From the IMG/VR virus record IMGVR_UViG_3300020202_000003, positions 1 through 64,000 of that record: a stretch of DNA of 64,000 bases; one strand, written 5' to 3'. The position numbers and the translations under genes were made by a program. Numbering within the stretch: position 1 is the stretch's first letter; every line of letters starts with the position of its first letter. Of this stretch, positions 1 through 8,256 are shown one piece after another. A model generated the notes under the pieces. It ran no database searches. It was not told the origin of the DNA and worked only from the letters and a program-made list of their open reading frames with translations. Source of the stretch: a virus.

Positions 1-423
1 ATAGGCTGCCGGTGGCGCGTCCGCACAGGTGAAGCGCACCCCATCTGTGATAAAGGAGAGGGTACAGTCGCCGTCTTTGACGTGCGCCGGATCTAGTGTA
101 ATCAGAGCTGAATCGGCATCGGTGGCGGCTCCCGTGTCGGAGTCGGCGAGATTGTCCCCGGAGGTTTGCGCAATGGCATTTTGATTGGTCCCGTCATAGC
201 CCCCGATCCAGAGGCCGGCATGATCGACCACCGTGCCGTTGACCGTGCCGAAGCCGCCAAAGACGAACGCGCCCTTGGGCGTCCCGAATCCTGGCGAGGT
301 GCAATTGACCGTGCCACCGTTCGAGGTCGGTAAGTCGGCCTGGCACACTTCAATGGAATTCGCGGCGAGGACCGGCGACGAGAGGCTAAGGAGAAGACTG
401 AGCGCGAGAACGAACCGTTTCAT
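1..423 (-). CDS. Secreted phage protein, C-terminus cut by window edge
   Basis: The first 141 codons of a gene that runs off the left edge. The N-terminus (MKRFVLALSLLLSLSSPVLA, then ANS) is a textbook Sec signal peptide with an AxA-type cleavage site near residue 20. The mature part is rich in Gly, Thr, Asn and Asp with a few Cys, the composition of an extracellular beta-rich protein. Its ATG shares one base with the stop codon of the gene before it (TAATG), so the two are translationally coupled. It is the last of three consecutive genes with signal peptides at the end of the head gene block. I do not recognise the family. Confidence 0.75.
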   Translation of the reverse strand, partial: MKRFVLALSLLLSLSSPVLAANSIEVCQADLPTSNGGTVNCTSPGFGTPKGAFVFGGFGTVNGTVVDHAGLWIGGYDGTNQNAIAQTSGDNLADSDTGAATDADSALITLDPAHVKDGDCTLSFITDGVRFTCADAPPAAY

Positions 424-818
424 TATGGGAGCCCCAATTTGCTGCGCACGAGGGCCGGGGTGTTGTAACCAGGGGCTCGCACTTCCGCTAAGAGGAAAAT
501 GGAATGGACGCCATCGAGATACATGGCCTTGCGCGCGATATCGATAGCCGTGGTGCCCGTAGGAGCCAAGGCGGCCAAGGCGTCGTATTCCGTGACCTCG
601 GCGCCAGTGATGCCGAGAATGGCAATCACCTGGTCCCGCGTGAGCTTGCCCTCGATCCGTTGATGGTTCGCGGCAAAGAATTTATGGACGGAGATATTCG
701 GTCCGGGCGTGACCCCGTCATCCGCCAGCCCCATGAGGCGCTCCACGAGCGCGGCCTGCACGAGGCCGGGAACCATGAAGAAGAGCACGAGCATCACAAG
801 CAGGACGACACGAGGCAT
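423..818 (-). CDS. Secreted or membrane-anchored protein of unknown function
   Basis: A 131-residue protein that begins with a hydrophobic stretch ending in VQA (residues 1-22), a likely Sec signal peptide with cleavage after Ala22, or else an N-terminal anchor. The rest is soluble and helical. It is coupled to the next gene by a TAATG overlap at 423-425 and has a GGAGG-type ribosome site just upstream of 818. I do not recognise a family. Together with its two neighbours it suggests a set of exported proteins made late in infection. Confidence 0.7.
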   Translation of the reverse strand: MPRVVLLVMLVLFFMVPGLVQAALVERLMGLADDGVTPGPNISVHKFFAANHQRIEGKLTRDQVIAILGITGAEVTEYDALAALAPTGTTAIDIARKAMYLDGVHSIFLLAEVRAPGYNTPALVRSKLGLP

Positions 819-831
819 AGGACCCTCCTGG

Positions 832-1896
832 TTAGTCGCTCAAGGAATTGACGAGTAGTTGAATCAACGCCTCGCCGCGGAGAAAGAAATCCGTCAGCTG
901 CACCGACGTAGTCAGCGTGGCGTCCACTTGACAGGCCCCGATGATGATGGCGTTCTCGGCGATGGTCCCGCCGATCGTGATCGCGGCCGACACGCCGGTC
1001 ACTTCCCGGTTCGTCACCGCCGGCGTGAGCGTCACGGCTTGCTCGCCGATGGTTTGGTGCGCTTCGCCGGTATCGGTGCCAGGACGGTAGGATTTCCCGT
1101 TGCAGTGGAGGACGATATTGCCGGAGGGTGAGCCGGCATCGCTCACCCCCCAGAGGCGCACCGTCATGGTCGTGGCGCCTTCCATCCTCTTGGTGACCGG
1201 GAAGTGGAAGCTGAACCCATCGCTATTCGAATCGGTCAGCGTGCCCCAATACGCTTTGGGCTGCCCTGTGACCGGGTTCGTCAACGTCATCGTGGTGGTG
1301 CCGGTGTCCGCCTCGAGCGGCACGTAGAACGACGCGAGCGGTTTATAGCCACTTGCAAATACATAGCGACCGTTCGTGGTCGGGGAGTCCGGATCGAACG
1401 TGAACGCAGCGGCTCCCGCTTCAAGGTCGTACCAACTCCACGTGAAGCCATTGGGCACGAGCGTCCGCACGTTGGAGTCCGTACAGGGCCGAATCACCGG
1501 CCCGAGGGTGACATCGGTGTAGTGGCACATCGGCGTCACGCCGTCGCCGATCCGCACGGCATTCACCAAGCTATTCGCGCCGGTGATCGATTTCCCGACG
1601 GCAAATGCGGCTTGCAGGTCTTGCGCTTCGACAAGGACGTTGACCGGCTGCCATTCATCCTCGTCATCGTTCCAAAAACAGAGACTCCGGGCCGTGCCGC
1701 CGCCCTCCGTGCAATCGCCGATCGATGTTGCGGTGGTCAAAAAGAAGAGTTGGTCGGCAGTGGGGCTGGCCGGGAAGGTCGCGCCGCTGTCGACGCCGCT
1801 GCCGGTGCCGCCTCCACTCCCGCGAATGATCTGCGCGGAGACCTGTGAGGCGAAGAGCAGTGAGAACGCGAGAATCAGCGCCAAGAGTCGTTGCAT
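832..1896 (-). CDS. Secreted structural-like protein with signal peptide
   Basis: 354 residues. Residues 1-22 (MQRLLALILAFSLLFASQVSAQ) form a clear Sec signal peptide. The mature protein is Gly/Thr/Ser rich with several cysteines (CTEGGG, LCFW, MCHYTD, RPCTD), which suggests disulfides and an oxidising, extracytoplasmic location. Its composition resembles virion surface or receptor-binding proteins. The gene sits at the end of the head gene block behind a copy of the 20-bp palindrome at 1912-1931, 15 bases upstream of the ATG. A signal peptide on a virion protein is unusual, because tailed phages assemble in the cytoplasm; it may instead be a protein displayed by the infected cell. Confidence 0.7.
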   Translation of the reverse strand: MQRLLALILAFSLLFASQVSAQIIRGSGGGTGSGVDSGATFPASPTADQLFFLTTATSIGDCTEGGGTARSLCFWNDDEDEWQPVNVLVEAQDLQAAFAVGKSITGANSLVNAVRIGDGVTPMCHYTDVTLGPVIRPCTDSNVRTLVPNGFTWSWYDLEAGAAAFTFDPDSPTTNGRYVFASGYKPLASFYVPLEADTGTTTMTLTNPVTGQPKAYWGTLTDSNSDGFSFHFPVTKRMEGATTMTVRLWGVSDAGSPSGNIVLHCNGKSYRPGTDTGEAHQTIGEQAVTLTPAVTNREVTGVSAAITIGGTIAENAIIIGACQVDATLTTSVQLTDFFLRGEALIQLLVNSLSD

Positions 1897-1911
1897 GTCA
1901 TCACCTCACCA

Positions 1912-1931
1912 GTAACTATCGCGCACGTTAG
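1912..1931. promoter_or_regulatory. 20-bp dispersed palindrome, copy 1
   Basis: Plus strand reads GTAACTATCGCGCACGTTAG. Arms GTAAC/GTTAG, core TATCGCGCAC. It contains the TAA stop of the upstream gene (1928-1930) and lies 15 bases before the start of the 354-residue secreted protein. Confidence 0.6.
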
Positions 1932-2143
1932 TCCGGCAACCGCATGGCTGGCATGCGGACCATCGCCCGCACCTGAAACCGGCAATGCCGATGATGGGCA
2001 GCCGGTTCATCCGTCTCCTGAAGCATCTGCAGCAGCGGAGCCGCTTCCGGAACATCCACATCTGGAGCCGCGACGGGCGTCGTCGATTCGGCCCAGAGGT
2101 CCTTGAACCAGGTCGTGAATTGGGTCGCCCAGGCCTTGACCAT
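1928..2143 (-). CDS. Small hypothetical protein
   Basis: 71 residues. The N-terminus is amphipathic (MVKAWATQFTTWFKDLW), the middle is acidic and proline rich, and the end is His/Arg rich. The gene lies four bases after the stop of the 286-residue structural gene, in the same operon. Its stop falls inside palindrome copy 1. I do not recognise it. Confidence 0.5.
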   Translation of the reverse strand: MVKAWATQFTTWFKDLWAESTTPVAAPDVDVPEAAPLLQMLQETDEPAAHHRHCRFQVRAMVRMPAMRLPD

Positions 2144-2146
2144 GCC

Positions 2147-3007
2147 TTACCCCGAATACCGCCATTTCAGATCGACGCGGTTCTGGGCGTTCGCCACGCT
2201 CGTCGCCGCGCAAATCGCGTCACAGGCCGGCGGCAGATAGATGTCCTGCCCGCCGATGTTCGTCAGCAAATCGCCGCTCGCAATGTTCACCGTGGACATC
2301 ACGATGTGACCGAGGGTGGCGATGGTCGCCTGGCCCCGCGTCGTATCCGGCGCCGTGGTCGACTTCACGACTAGGAGGTACTGCGAGGGGGCCGTATACC
2401 CCAACGCCGTGAGGTTGCTGCGGCCATGCCGGTTCACAATAGCCGTGGCGGGCAAGACGCGATGCCAGTCCGCCGGCGCATCGAACCAAATCACCTGTTC
2501 GCCGGTATTGCCGGCCCCGAAAGACGGCGCGACATAGAAATTCTCGATCTCGGTAAAGTTGTTGGAGAATCCGGTCCCCGCCGTCACCTTGGAGTAATAG
2601 ACCTCCCACGCGGTGTTGGCGTTACTGACTTGGGAGATGTTCAACGACACCATGTTGAACGGCACGTCACAGCCGATCGCGAAGCCGTCGTTGTTCGTCC
2701 CGACCGTATCGAGGTTGAGATCCCCCGCGTCCGCGTCCTGCGCGTCCGCTGTGTCGTCGGTCAGCACACTCCCCGCGGCGTAGTTCGCGTCCGTCCAGCT
2801 ATAAAACTTCCAACAGGAGGCTTGGATGCGGCCGCCAATGCCGAGCACGGCCGCCGAGCCGGCTCGGTTGTGCAAGCTAAACTCGCCGATGACGAACCGC
2901 GTCCCGTAGCTGTGCTGCGGCCGAGTCGCCAGGGTGATCAAGTCCGAATGCGAGTTGAGGAACTTGGTCCCCCAGGCCTTACTGACCGTCTCGTAGGCGT
3001 AGCGCAT
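2147..3007 (-). CDS. Virion-associated structural protein (candidate)
   Basis: 286 residues with no signal peptide or membrane segment. It has many aromatic and Gly/Asn/Thr residues and motifs such as SLHNRAGSAAVLGIGGRIQ, the style of beta-rich head decoration or fibre proteins. It sits in the head block downstream of the capsid gene, and palindrome copy 2 precedes its start by 14 bases. The structural role is inferred from position and composition; no family is recognised. Confidence 0.6.
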   Translation of the reverse strand: MRYAYETVSKAWGTKFLNSHSDLITLATRPQHSYGTRFVIGEFSLHNRAGSAAVLGIGGRIQASCWKFYSWTDANYAAGSVLTDDTADAQDADAGDLNLDTVGTNNDGFAIGCDVPFNMVSLNISQVSNANTAWEVYYSKVTAGTGFSNNFTEIENFYVAPSFGAGNTGEQVIWFDAPADWHRVLPATAIVNRHGRSNLTALGYTAPSQYLLVVKSTTAPDTTRGQATIATLGHIVMSTVNIASGDLLTNIGGQDIYLPPACDAICAATSVANAQNRVDLKWRYSG

Positions 3008-3021
3008 GGTAGGTCCTTTCT

Positions 3022-3041
3022 CTAACTATCGGGAACGTTAT
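3022..3041. promoter_or_regulatory. 20-bp dispersed palindrome, copy 2
   Basis: Plus strand reads CTAACTATCGGGAACGTTAT. It carries the TAA stop of the upstream 267-residue gene and ends 14 bases before the ATG at 3007, with the ribosome site lying between. Confidence 0.65.
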
Positions 3042-3841
3042 CGCCGAGCCCGGCTGGTCCGGCGCCCACTGCCGGCACCGACCAATTGCCGTCCAGGCTT
3101 CTCGTCCTCGTCGTCCTCGTCTTCCGCGCGTTCGGCGTTCTGGGCTTCGAACTTCCGGCGCTCTTCGGCCATTTCAATTTCGATATCGCTTTTTTCGGGA
3201 GCCCGTTCCACGATCGAGTGGAACTGCGGCGTGGGATGCCATTGCCGTGTGGGTTCATCGATGATCTGCCCGTTCGGCAACTTGCGTTTTTCAGTATGCT
3301 TAAAGTCCAGGGTGTAATAGCCCGACTCCGGACGCCCGGGATCGGCCCAGACCGCCCCTTCCGGCAAGCTGAACGGCACCGCGCCCGGGACCGGATTGTG
3401 CTGGTCCTGGCCATAGCCGTCGCCGTGGGAATTCACCGGCCCAGCTTGGTTGATGGAATCGGCCATCGGCTCCAGCGTTTGCTGCATCGCTAAGAGCATC
3501 CGATCCACGATGTTATCGGGGATTCTACTGATCAAACTCACAAGCTGATCGCGCGAGGATTGCCCATCGTTCAAGGCCGGTGCCCCGCCCTGCACAACCG
3601 GCGTGGGTTGAATTTGAAGCGTCTTGATACGATCCAGCCACTTCTGCACGTCGTCCCTCGTCCCTGCATCGAATTCCGCCACTTGCTCGATGCTCGAAAT
3701 AATGACGGCATCCCGGCCCTTGCCGAATTGCCATTGTCCGTTCGGGAGCTCGTATAACTCCTTCACCGTCATGTTCCCCTTCTCTCCGACCGCCACCTGT
3801 ACTGACCGCTTGACCGTGAAATCACCCGCTAACCGTTGCAT
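3038..3841 (-). CDS. Hypothetical head-region protein with acidic coiled C-terminus
   Basis: 267 residues. The N-terminal 60 form a compact segment (ELYELPNGQWQFGKGRD); the middle is Pro/Gln rich; residues 225-255 are a charged run (EEERRK...EDEDDEDEK) followed by a basic tail (SGRRTSRARR). It may be a virion or assembly accessory protein. The ribosome site is GGAGG, eight bases before the ATG. Confidence 0.55.
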   Translation of the reverse strand: MQRLAGDFTVKRSVQVAVGEKGNMTVKELYELPNGQWQFGKGRDAVIISSIEQVAEFDAGTRDDVQKWLDRIKTLQIQPTPVVQGGAPALNDGQSSRDQLVSLISRIPDNIVDRMLLAMQQTLEPMADSINQAGPVNSHGDGYGQDQHNPVPGAVPFSLPEGAVWADPGRPESGYYTLDFKHTEKRKLPNGQIIDEPTRQWHPTPQFHSIVERAPEKSDIEIEMAEERRKFEAQNAERAEDEDDEDEKPGRQLVGAGSGRRTSRARR

Positions 3842-3960
3842 AGGTCCTCCGTTGGGTAAGGGATAAGGTTGATCCGATGCCCAGCCGAGGCGGCCAAGAC
3901 GAGCCGAAGCTCGTCCTGGCGCGTCCCATGCAGCCCGATCGTGAGTGATCGTTCAGGCAT
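3829..3960 (-). CDS. Small hypothetical protein, 43 aa
   Basis: It starts MPERSLTIGLHG and ends CNG, filling the gap between the beta-helix gene and the next gene. The ATG follows the upstream TAA by five bases and the stop overlaps the next start by 13 bases, the spacing expected of a coupled small gene. There is no strong ribosome site of its own. Confidence 0.4.
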   Translation of the reverse strand: MPERSLTIGLHGTRQDELRLVLAASAGHRINLIPYPTEDLCNG

Positions 3961-3965
3961 CGGGG

Positions 3966-4925
3966 TTATGTGATAGCGATCACCAGTGTGCCGCCATCCG
4001 TGGCACCGACCCCGGAATCATAGTTCTCACTGATCTCGGCCTCGCCCGCGTCGAAGTTATCGACGAGCTTGGTCACCAGTGAGCCGGCCCGGTTATCGTG
4101 AATCCAGACACCTGAGGCGAGTGACGCCCCGGTGCCATCGACCCCGACGGTCATCGCCGTGCCGTAGCACATGAACCGGTTCCAGGCGATTTCGAGGCCC
4201 TTGGTCGCGGCTCCGCACAAAACCGCTGCCGCCCAGGTGCCCGCGTTGTTCTGGAACAAGCAGTCGCGAATTACGGAATCGAGCAGGGCCGTCGCCGTAA
4301 TGGCGGGCCCTTGGGCTCCGTCAGAGAAGAAGCGCGAGCCGCGAATCGAGACGTAGCTCGCCGCCCCCGTGGCCGCAATCCCGATGGTCGAGGTATGCGC
4401 GGCTGGGGTGTAGAGATCGAAGTGGCACTTGTCGACCAACAGGCCGTTGGCCACTGCCGAGAAATCGATGCCCTTCGCTTGCGTGATCGGTCGGATGGTC
4501 AAGCCGATCAAGGCGACGTCCGGTGCCGTGATATTGGCGATTTCATCCCCGGCGATGCTGGTCGTGAGAATGGCGCTCGGTGCTTGCGCATCGAGTCCCA
4601 TCCACGCCTCAGGGCCGAAGATCTTCACGCCCGTTTTGTTCAACGCGAGGGACGCCGTGGACACCGTATGGGTACCCGACATACAGAGGATCGCATCCCC
4701 GCGTCCGTCCTGACAGGCATCGTGCGCCAGCTTGACGGAATCAAAGACGTAGGGATGGACGTTGCGCGCCCAGCTCCCAGCGCTGCCAATAGAGAAATCC
4801 GAATCGTAGGCTGTCGTCGGTGCGACGACATGCACCTTCCCCGGGACGGCATATTCCAACCCGGTCCATTTGCCTTCCCGCGACCGATTGAAGAGGTACC
4901 TATCGCGAACGTACATGCCAGACAT
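3966..4925 (-). CDS. Parallel beta-helix virion protein (pectate-lyase-like fold)
   Basis: 319 residues. From about residue 90 to 290 it shows the repeating rungs of a right-handed parallel beta-helix: short segments such as VKIFGPEAW, VALIGLTIRP, GLLVDKCHF, SVIRDCLFQNN, LEIAWNRF and VWIHDNRAG, each ending near an Asn or Asp. Such folds build phage tailspikes and capsid or tail surface proteins. No signal peptide is visible and no catalytic residues can be assigned. It follows the capsid and 221-residue genes, so a surface decoration or fibre role fits. Confidence 0.7.
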   Translation of the reverse strand: MSGMYVRDRYLFNRSREGKWTGLEYAVPGKVHVVAPTTAYDSDFSIGSAGSWARNVHPYVFDSVKLAHDACQDGRGDAILCMSGTHTVSTASLALNKTGVKIFGPEAWMGLDAQAPSAILTTSIAGDEIANITAPDVALIGLTIRPITQAKGIDFSAVANGLLVDKCHFDLYTPAAHTSTIGIAATGAASYVSIRGSRFFSDGAQGPAITATALLDSVIRDCLFQNNAGTWAAAVLCGAATKGLEIAWNRFMCYGTAMTVGVDGTGASLASGVWIHDNRAGSLVTKLVDNFDAGEAEISENYDSGVGATDGGTLVIAIT

Positions 4926-4988
4926 GGAGCCTCCTTCTCATGAATCAGGAGGCGGATAAGCCGCCCCCTGTCATGCCAAGTGAACGGG

Positions 4989-5654
4989 TTAGGACACTTC
5001 GAATCCGGTCGACAGATTCTCGAACTCTTCCGCCTTCGGGAATCCGAGCACGAACGCCAACGCTTCCGTCCCCAACGTGCAGGCCGTGGCGACATCGACA
5101 TCGATGCTGTTGCCCGGGTTGACCTGAATCGGCGAGCTCATCCGCTTCCAATTGACGGCGCCAATGGCTTGCGCCGTGGTCGCATTGGGCGCCGTAATGG
5201 TCCCCTGCGTGCCGTCCAGATTGGCTGCGGTAATGGTTCCCTTGGCGTTGATCGCCGGGTACAGATCGAAGTCAATCTTCGCGGGCGTGGTCGTCCCGGC
5301 CACCCCGAAGGTGAATCCGATGATGTCCACCAAGAAGTAATCGAAGACGTTGAATTGCCCTTCCGAGCCGGTGCCGCTGAAGTCCATGACGCCCGCGATA
5401 TCGGGATGGAGCCAGCGTCGGCTGTCGTCGCCGTAGAGTCCGCCCCTCAAGGCGGGGAGCGGATTGGCAAGAAATTCGAGGCCCAATGCCTGCCGCATCG
5501 TCCGCATCGACGGCGCCCACCATTGGCGGGCTGTCACGCGATAAATGTCGCAGGCCAGGGGAATGTCGCTCTCACGCTGCACGAGCTTGGCGAGCGGTGC
5601 CGCCACCGCCCCTAAGACTCGCCACAGCCCGTTGAAGTTGTACTTCTTAAACAT
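4989..5654 (-). CDS. Virion structural protein of unknown function
   Basis: 221 residues, starting MFKKYNFNGLW. The first half is helical (PLAKLVQRESDIPLACDIYRV); the second half is Gly/Thr/Ala rich with a possible jelly-roll pattern (INAKGTITAANLDGTQGTITAPN). It lies directly after the major capsid gene, where head decoration or head completion proteins are usually found. Its ribosome site is AGGGAGGA. The role is inferred from position only. Confidence 0.6.
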   Translation of the reverse strand: MFKKYNFNGLWRVLGAVAAPLAKLVQRESDIPLACDIYRVTARQWWAPSMRTMRQALGLEFLANPLPALRGGLYGDDSRRWLHPDIAGVMDFSGTGSEGQFNVFDYFLVDIIGFTFGVAGTTTPAKIDFDLYPAINAKGTITAANLDGTQGTITAPNATTAQAIGAVNWKRMSSPIQVNPGNSIDVDVATACTLGTEALAFVLGFPKAEEFENLSTGFEVS

Positions 5655-5700
5655 GATCAGTCCTCCCTCAAGAATGGATGAATGTCCCGCGTCCTCCTGA

Positions 5701-5720
5701 CTTACTTTCCAGACAGTGAA
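5701..5720. promoter_or_regulatory. 20-bp dispersed palindrome, copy 3
   Basis: CTTACTTTCCAGACAGTGAA, directly after the capsid stop codon and 46 bases before the next start. The left arm CTTAC is intact; the right arm is GTGAA. Confidence 0.55.
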
Positions 5721-6677
5721 CTAGGACGACGTGAAATAGACGCTGCGTGCCTCGCCATCGTTGGCGCTATCGCCCCACACGTTGGCAAAGCCCAGGACCC
5801 CGAACCAGGCCACAGCCCGCTGACGGCCGAAGTCCGCAGGAATGCCGGCCAACAGCTCCGGCGCTTCCACCTCGGCCAAGGCCAGGATGTCATCGCCGAA
5901 GAAGATCGCTTCGCCGACGGCGCTGCCCGTGCCGCGTTCCGTCAACACGTTGTCGTGATCGACTTCGATGAAGCGGACCTTCTCGATCTCCCCGATTTCG
6001 GCGTTGTGGAACACTTCGCCGGGCCGGAGATACTGCCGCCAGGAATGAAACTCGGGATCGTCCTTGACGCCGCGACAGGCTTTCGTGGACGCCAAGCACA
6101 TATAGGCCTGGCCCTGATACGGATCGACGTGGAGCGTCTTCCGCATGTAGTCGCGGATCAACTTCACGTGCGCGACCGTCATGTTGTTCGTCCCGGTCAC
6201 AGAAGTCGTGCCGGCATCGGTCGTGAACGTTCCGCCCACGGCGCTCGTGGGGCCGAAGCGGATCTGACAGGACTTCATGGCCGTCCCGGCCACGGTGTCC
6301 AACGTCAGCTTCATCTGCTTCTTGAGCGATTTCTGAATCGCGTTTTCCGGGTCGAACTTATTGAGCAACTGCACGAGCCGCGTGTAGCCCACGCCGCGGC
6401 CAAACTCGGTGACGGTGATCGATCGCGTGGACATGGCCATCTGATCGATCGGAATCTTGCCGGTTTGACTCAGGACCGCCGACGTCGGCTCCGCGATGTT
6501 GCGGATGCGCTGAATCGTCACGGACTCGCCTTGATGGGCCCCAAAGCCCGGTTCTGGCCGCGCAAACTGCAGCACCAGCGTTTCCGCGATGCTGGCGTAG
6601 CGCAGCTCCGAGCTCAGCGCATGATTGCGCGAGACCCCTGAGGTAATGCTGCCACTCCACTCAAAATTCCCTGCCAT
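5721..6677 (-). CDS. Major capsid protein (N4-gp56-like)
   Basis: 318 residues, cytoplasmic, building the icosahedral shell. The segment from about residue 55 (VTIQRIRNIAEPTS) through TGKIPIDQMAM, SITVTEFGRGVGYTR and LVQLLNKFDPEN is characteristic of the N4-gp56 family of major capsid proteins, and the length is close to the family norm. Later segments such as DDPEFHSWRQY and GEIEKVRFIEVD also match the pattern of that family as I know it. It lies between the scaffold-like gene and head decoration genes, the usual podovirus order. Confidence 0.85.
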   Translation of the reverse strand: MAGNFEWSGSITSGVSRNHALSSELRYASIAETLVLQFARPEPGFGAHQGESVTIQRIRNIAEPTSAVLSQTGKIPIDQMAMSTRSITVTEFGRGVGYTRLVQLLNKFDPENAIQKSLKKQMKLTLDTVAGTAMKSCQIRFGPTSAVGGTFTTDAGTTSVTGTNNMTVAHVKLIRDYMRKTLHVDPYQGQAYMCLASTKACRGVKDDPEFHSWRQYLRPGEVFHNAEIGEIEKVRFIEVDHDNVLTERGTGSAVGEAIFFGDDILALAEVEAPELLAGIPADFGRQRAVAWFGVLGFANVWGDSANDGEARSVYFTSS

Positions 6678-6719
6678 GATTCAGTCCCTCCCTGGGTAAG
6701 GCCAGGCCGTGACGAGGGC

Positions 6720-7706
6720 TTAGCGGGTCCGCAACATTCTGGCGCTGTCTCTCAACCGCTCTTTCCTTAAGCGAGCGATGTCAGCCAGAGAGGAGCCAGG
6801 GCCTTCTATGTCGTCCCCGTCGTCCTCCTGTCGGCTGCCGCGCCGTGTCGTGGCGGTTTCGCCAAGTACGCCGTCCTGGTCTTCCCGGTGTCGGCGTTTC
6901 TCGTCCTTGAAGGCTTGGCTTGATCGTTTGCCTCTCATCAGTCGCTCCTTGAATTCCTTCACCAGCTCGGGGATCTGCTCGGCGTCCGGCACCCGCTTGA
7001 ACCAGTCCCGATCGGTCACGAGCTTGCTGGCCGCCATGTCCTGAACGAGGTCAAGGTATTCTTGGGGCAATCCTTGCCGTTCCAGTTCTTTCAGCGTCAG
7101 CCGCTCCGACCGTTCGGCCTGTTCCTCGCGCGTCAACCGTTGCTCGACCACACGGGACGAGCGTTGATCGATCTCCGACATGAGGCGTTCCCGCTCGACC
7201 CTGAATCGCTCTTCGTTGTGCTTTTCGATCAGCGCATACACTTTCTCCGTGCGTTCAGGATCATCGTTCGCAATGGCCCTGACCTTGGCGGCCAGTTCAC
7301 GGGCGCGGGCTTCGGCTTGGGCGTTCGCTTCGTCGGTTTGCCGGTTGACATCCTCGCGGGTCTCCCGTTGCTGTTCGATCCGCGCGAGCCTGGCGTTGAA
7401 GTCTTCAATGAGCTTGTCTTTGCGTGCATTCTCGGCAATGAGCCGATCGCGTTCTGACTTCAGTGCGTCATAGGCTTTCGCCGATTTGTCAGACTGGTCA
7501 GACCGTTTGCCTCTTGGCTGGTCGTCAAGGTCGTCGTCATCCAACCGATCGTCCTCGTCGACTATGTGGGTGTCCTTCTCCTCAAGGTCTTCCTCGTCAT
7601 CGACGGCAGCGGACCCTTTCGGATCATCCCGATCGATGGTCAACAGGTGAGCATGGCGATGGATGTCACCAGCGGCCCACCCTATTTTGCGTAACAACGT
7701 GTCCAT
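6720..7706 (-). CDS. Scaffolding-like protein
   Basis: 328 residues from the ATG at 7706, which has a GAGGA ribosome site. The N-terminus is strongly acidic (EEDLEEKDTHIVDEDDRLDDDD), followed by about 140 residues of highly charged coiled coil (KSERDRLIAENARKDKL, QQRETREDVNRQT) and a basic C-terminus (RLRKERLRDSARMLRTR). A long coiled coil with a basic end between portal and capsid genes is the hallmark of phage scaffolding proteins. No protease domain is visible. The assignment rests on composition and position. Confidence 0.7.
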   Translation of the reverse strand: MDTLLRKIGWAAGDIHRHAHLLTIDRDDPKGSAAVDDEEDLEEKDTHIVDEDDRLDDDDLDDQPRGKRSDQSDKSAKAYDALKSERDRLIAENARKDKLIEDFNARLARIEQQRETREDVNRQTDEANAQAEARARELAAKVRAIANDDPERTEKVYALIEKHNEERFRVERERLMSEIDQRSSRVVEQRLTREEQAERSERLTLKELERQGLPQEYLDLVQDMAASKLVTDRDWFKRVPDAEQIPELVKEFKERLMRGKRSSQAFKDEKRRHREDQDGVLGETATTRRGSRQEDDGDDIEGPGSSLADIARLRKERLRDSARMLRTR

Positions 7707-7734
7707 GCAGTCCTCACGTACTCCGTGGAAGCGG

Positions 7735-7754
7735 CTTACTTTCTGGAAAGTAAG
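7735..7754. promoter_or_regulatory. 20-bp dispersed palindrome, copy 4 (most symmetric)
   Basis: CTTACTTTCTGGAAAGTAAG: arms of nine bases (CTTACTTTC/GAAAGTAAG) are perfectly complementary around a two-base centre. It lies in the gap upstream of the scaffold-like gene, 28 bases before its ATG. Confidence 0.7.
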
Positions 7755-7775
7755 CAATCGACACGGGTGAAAAAG

Positions 7776-7934
7776 TTAGCAGTCGCCTTTCATCTTCTTC
7801 TGCTTCCAAAACGGGCTCTTGAGCGGATGCTTCTCGAGCCGTTTAGTGCCCGGATCATGTCCGCCGTTCGTGTTCATCGATCCACTCGGGGCTGCGGCTT
7901 TGCTCATCTTCATGTTGTCGCCGTAGTCGGCCAT
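7776..7934 (-). CDS. Small basic hypothetical protein, 52 aa
   Basis: It starts MADYGDNMKMSK with a strong AAAGGAG ribosome site and ends in a lysine-rich segment (SPFWKQKKMKGDC). It sits between the 98-residue gene and the scaffold-like gene. Small basic proteins at this spot occur in many podoviruses, but I do not know its function. Confidence 0.6.
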   Translation of the reverse strand: MADYGDNMKMSKAAAPSGSMNTNGGHDPGTKRLEKHPLKSPFWKQKKMKGDC

Positions 7935-7959
7935 GGCGCACTCTCCTTTCTTGGTCCGC

Positions 7960-8256
7960 TTAGGACCAGGGTTGGGTATCGCCCACCGCTTCCCGCACTT
8001 TCTTGTGCGCGGCTCTGCGAATGGTCGATTCGATAGACCCCAGATCACCAGCCATGTCGGTTATCGCCCTCAAGACACCCAAGGCCTGATAGCGAATGGC
8101 GAGGGCTTCCACTTCGGTTTTGTCCGGATTCATGAGTTCACTCATGAGGCCGATTACGGTTCGCTCAAACTGCCGGACAACGAGCACCTTCGTGCCCTCA
8201 TCGAGCATGGCCGACTGCAACTGGAGCGCTTCGCGTTTTTCTTCGACGGAGTTCAT
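7960..8256 (-). CDS. Small helical head-region protein
   Basis: 98 residues, all helical in appearance (VEEKREALQLQSAMLDEGTKVLVV, ALAIRYQALGVLRAITD). Its ATG overlaps the portal stop by four bases (ATGA), so it is coupled to the portal. It could be an accessory head assembly factor; no family is recognised. Confidence 0.6.
   Translation of the reverse strand: MNSVEEKREALQLQSAMLDEGTKVLVVRQFERTVIGLMSELMNPDKTEVEALAIRYQALGVLRAITDMAGDLGSIESTIRRAAHKKVREAVGDTQPWS

Noticed and set aside
4896-4915. A palindrome copy GTACC-TATCGCGAAC-GTACA
   Set aside because: The core fits, but the arms do not follow CTNAC/GTNAG and it lies inside the first codons of the beta-helix gene.
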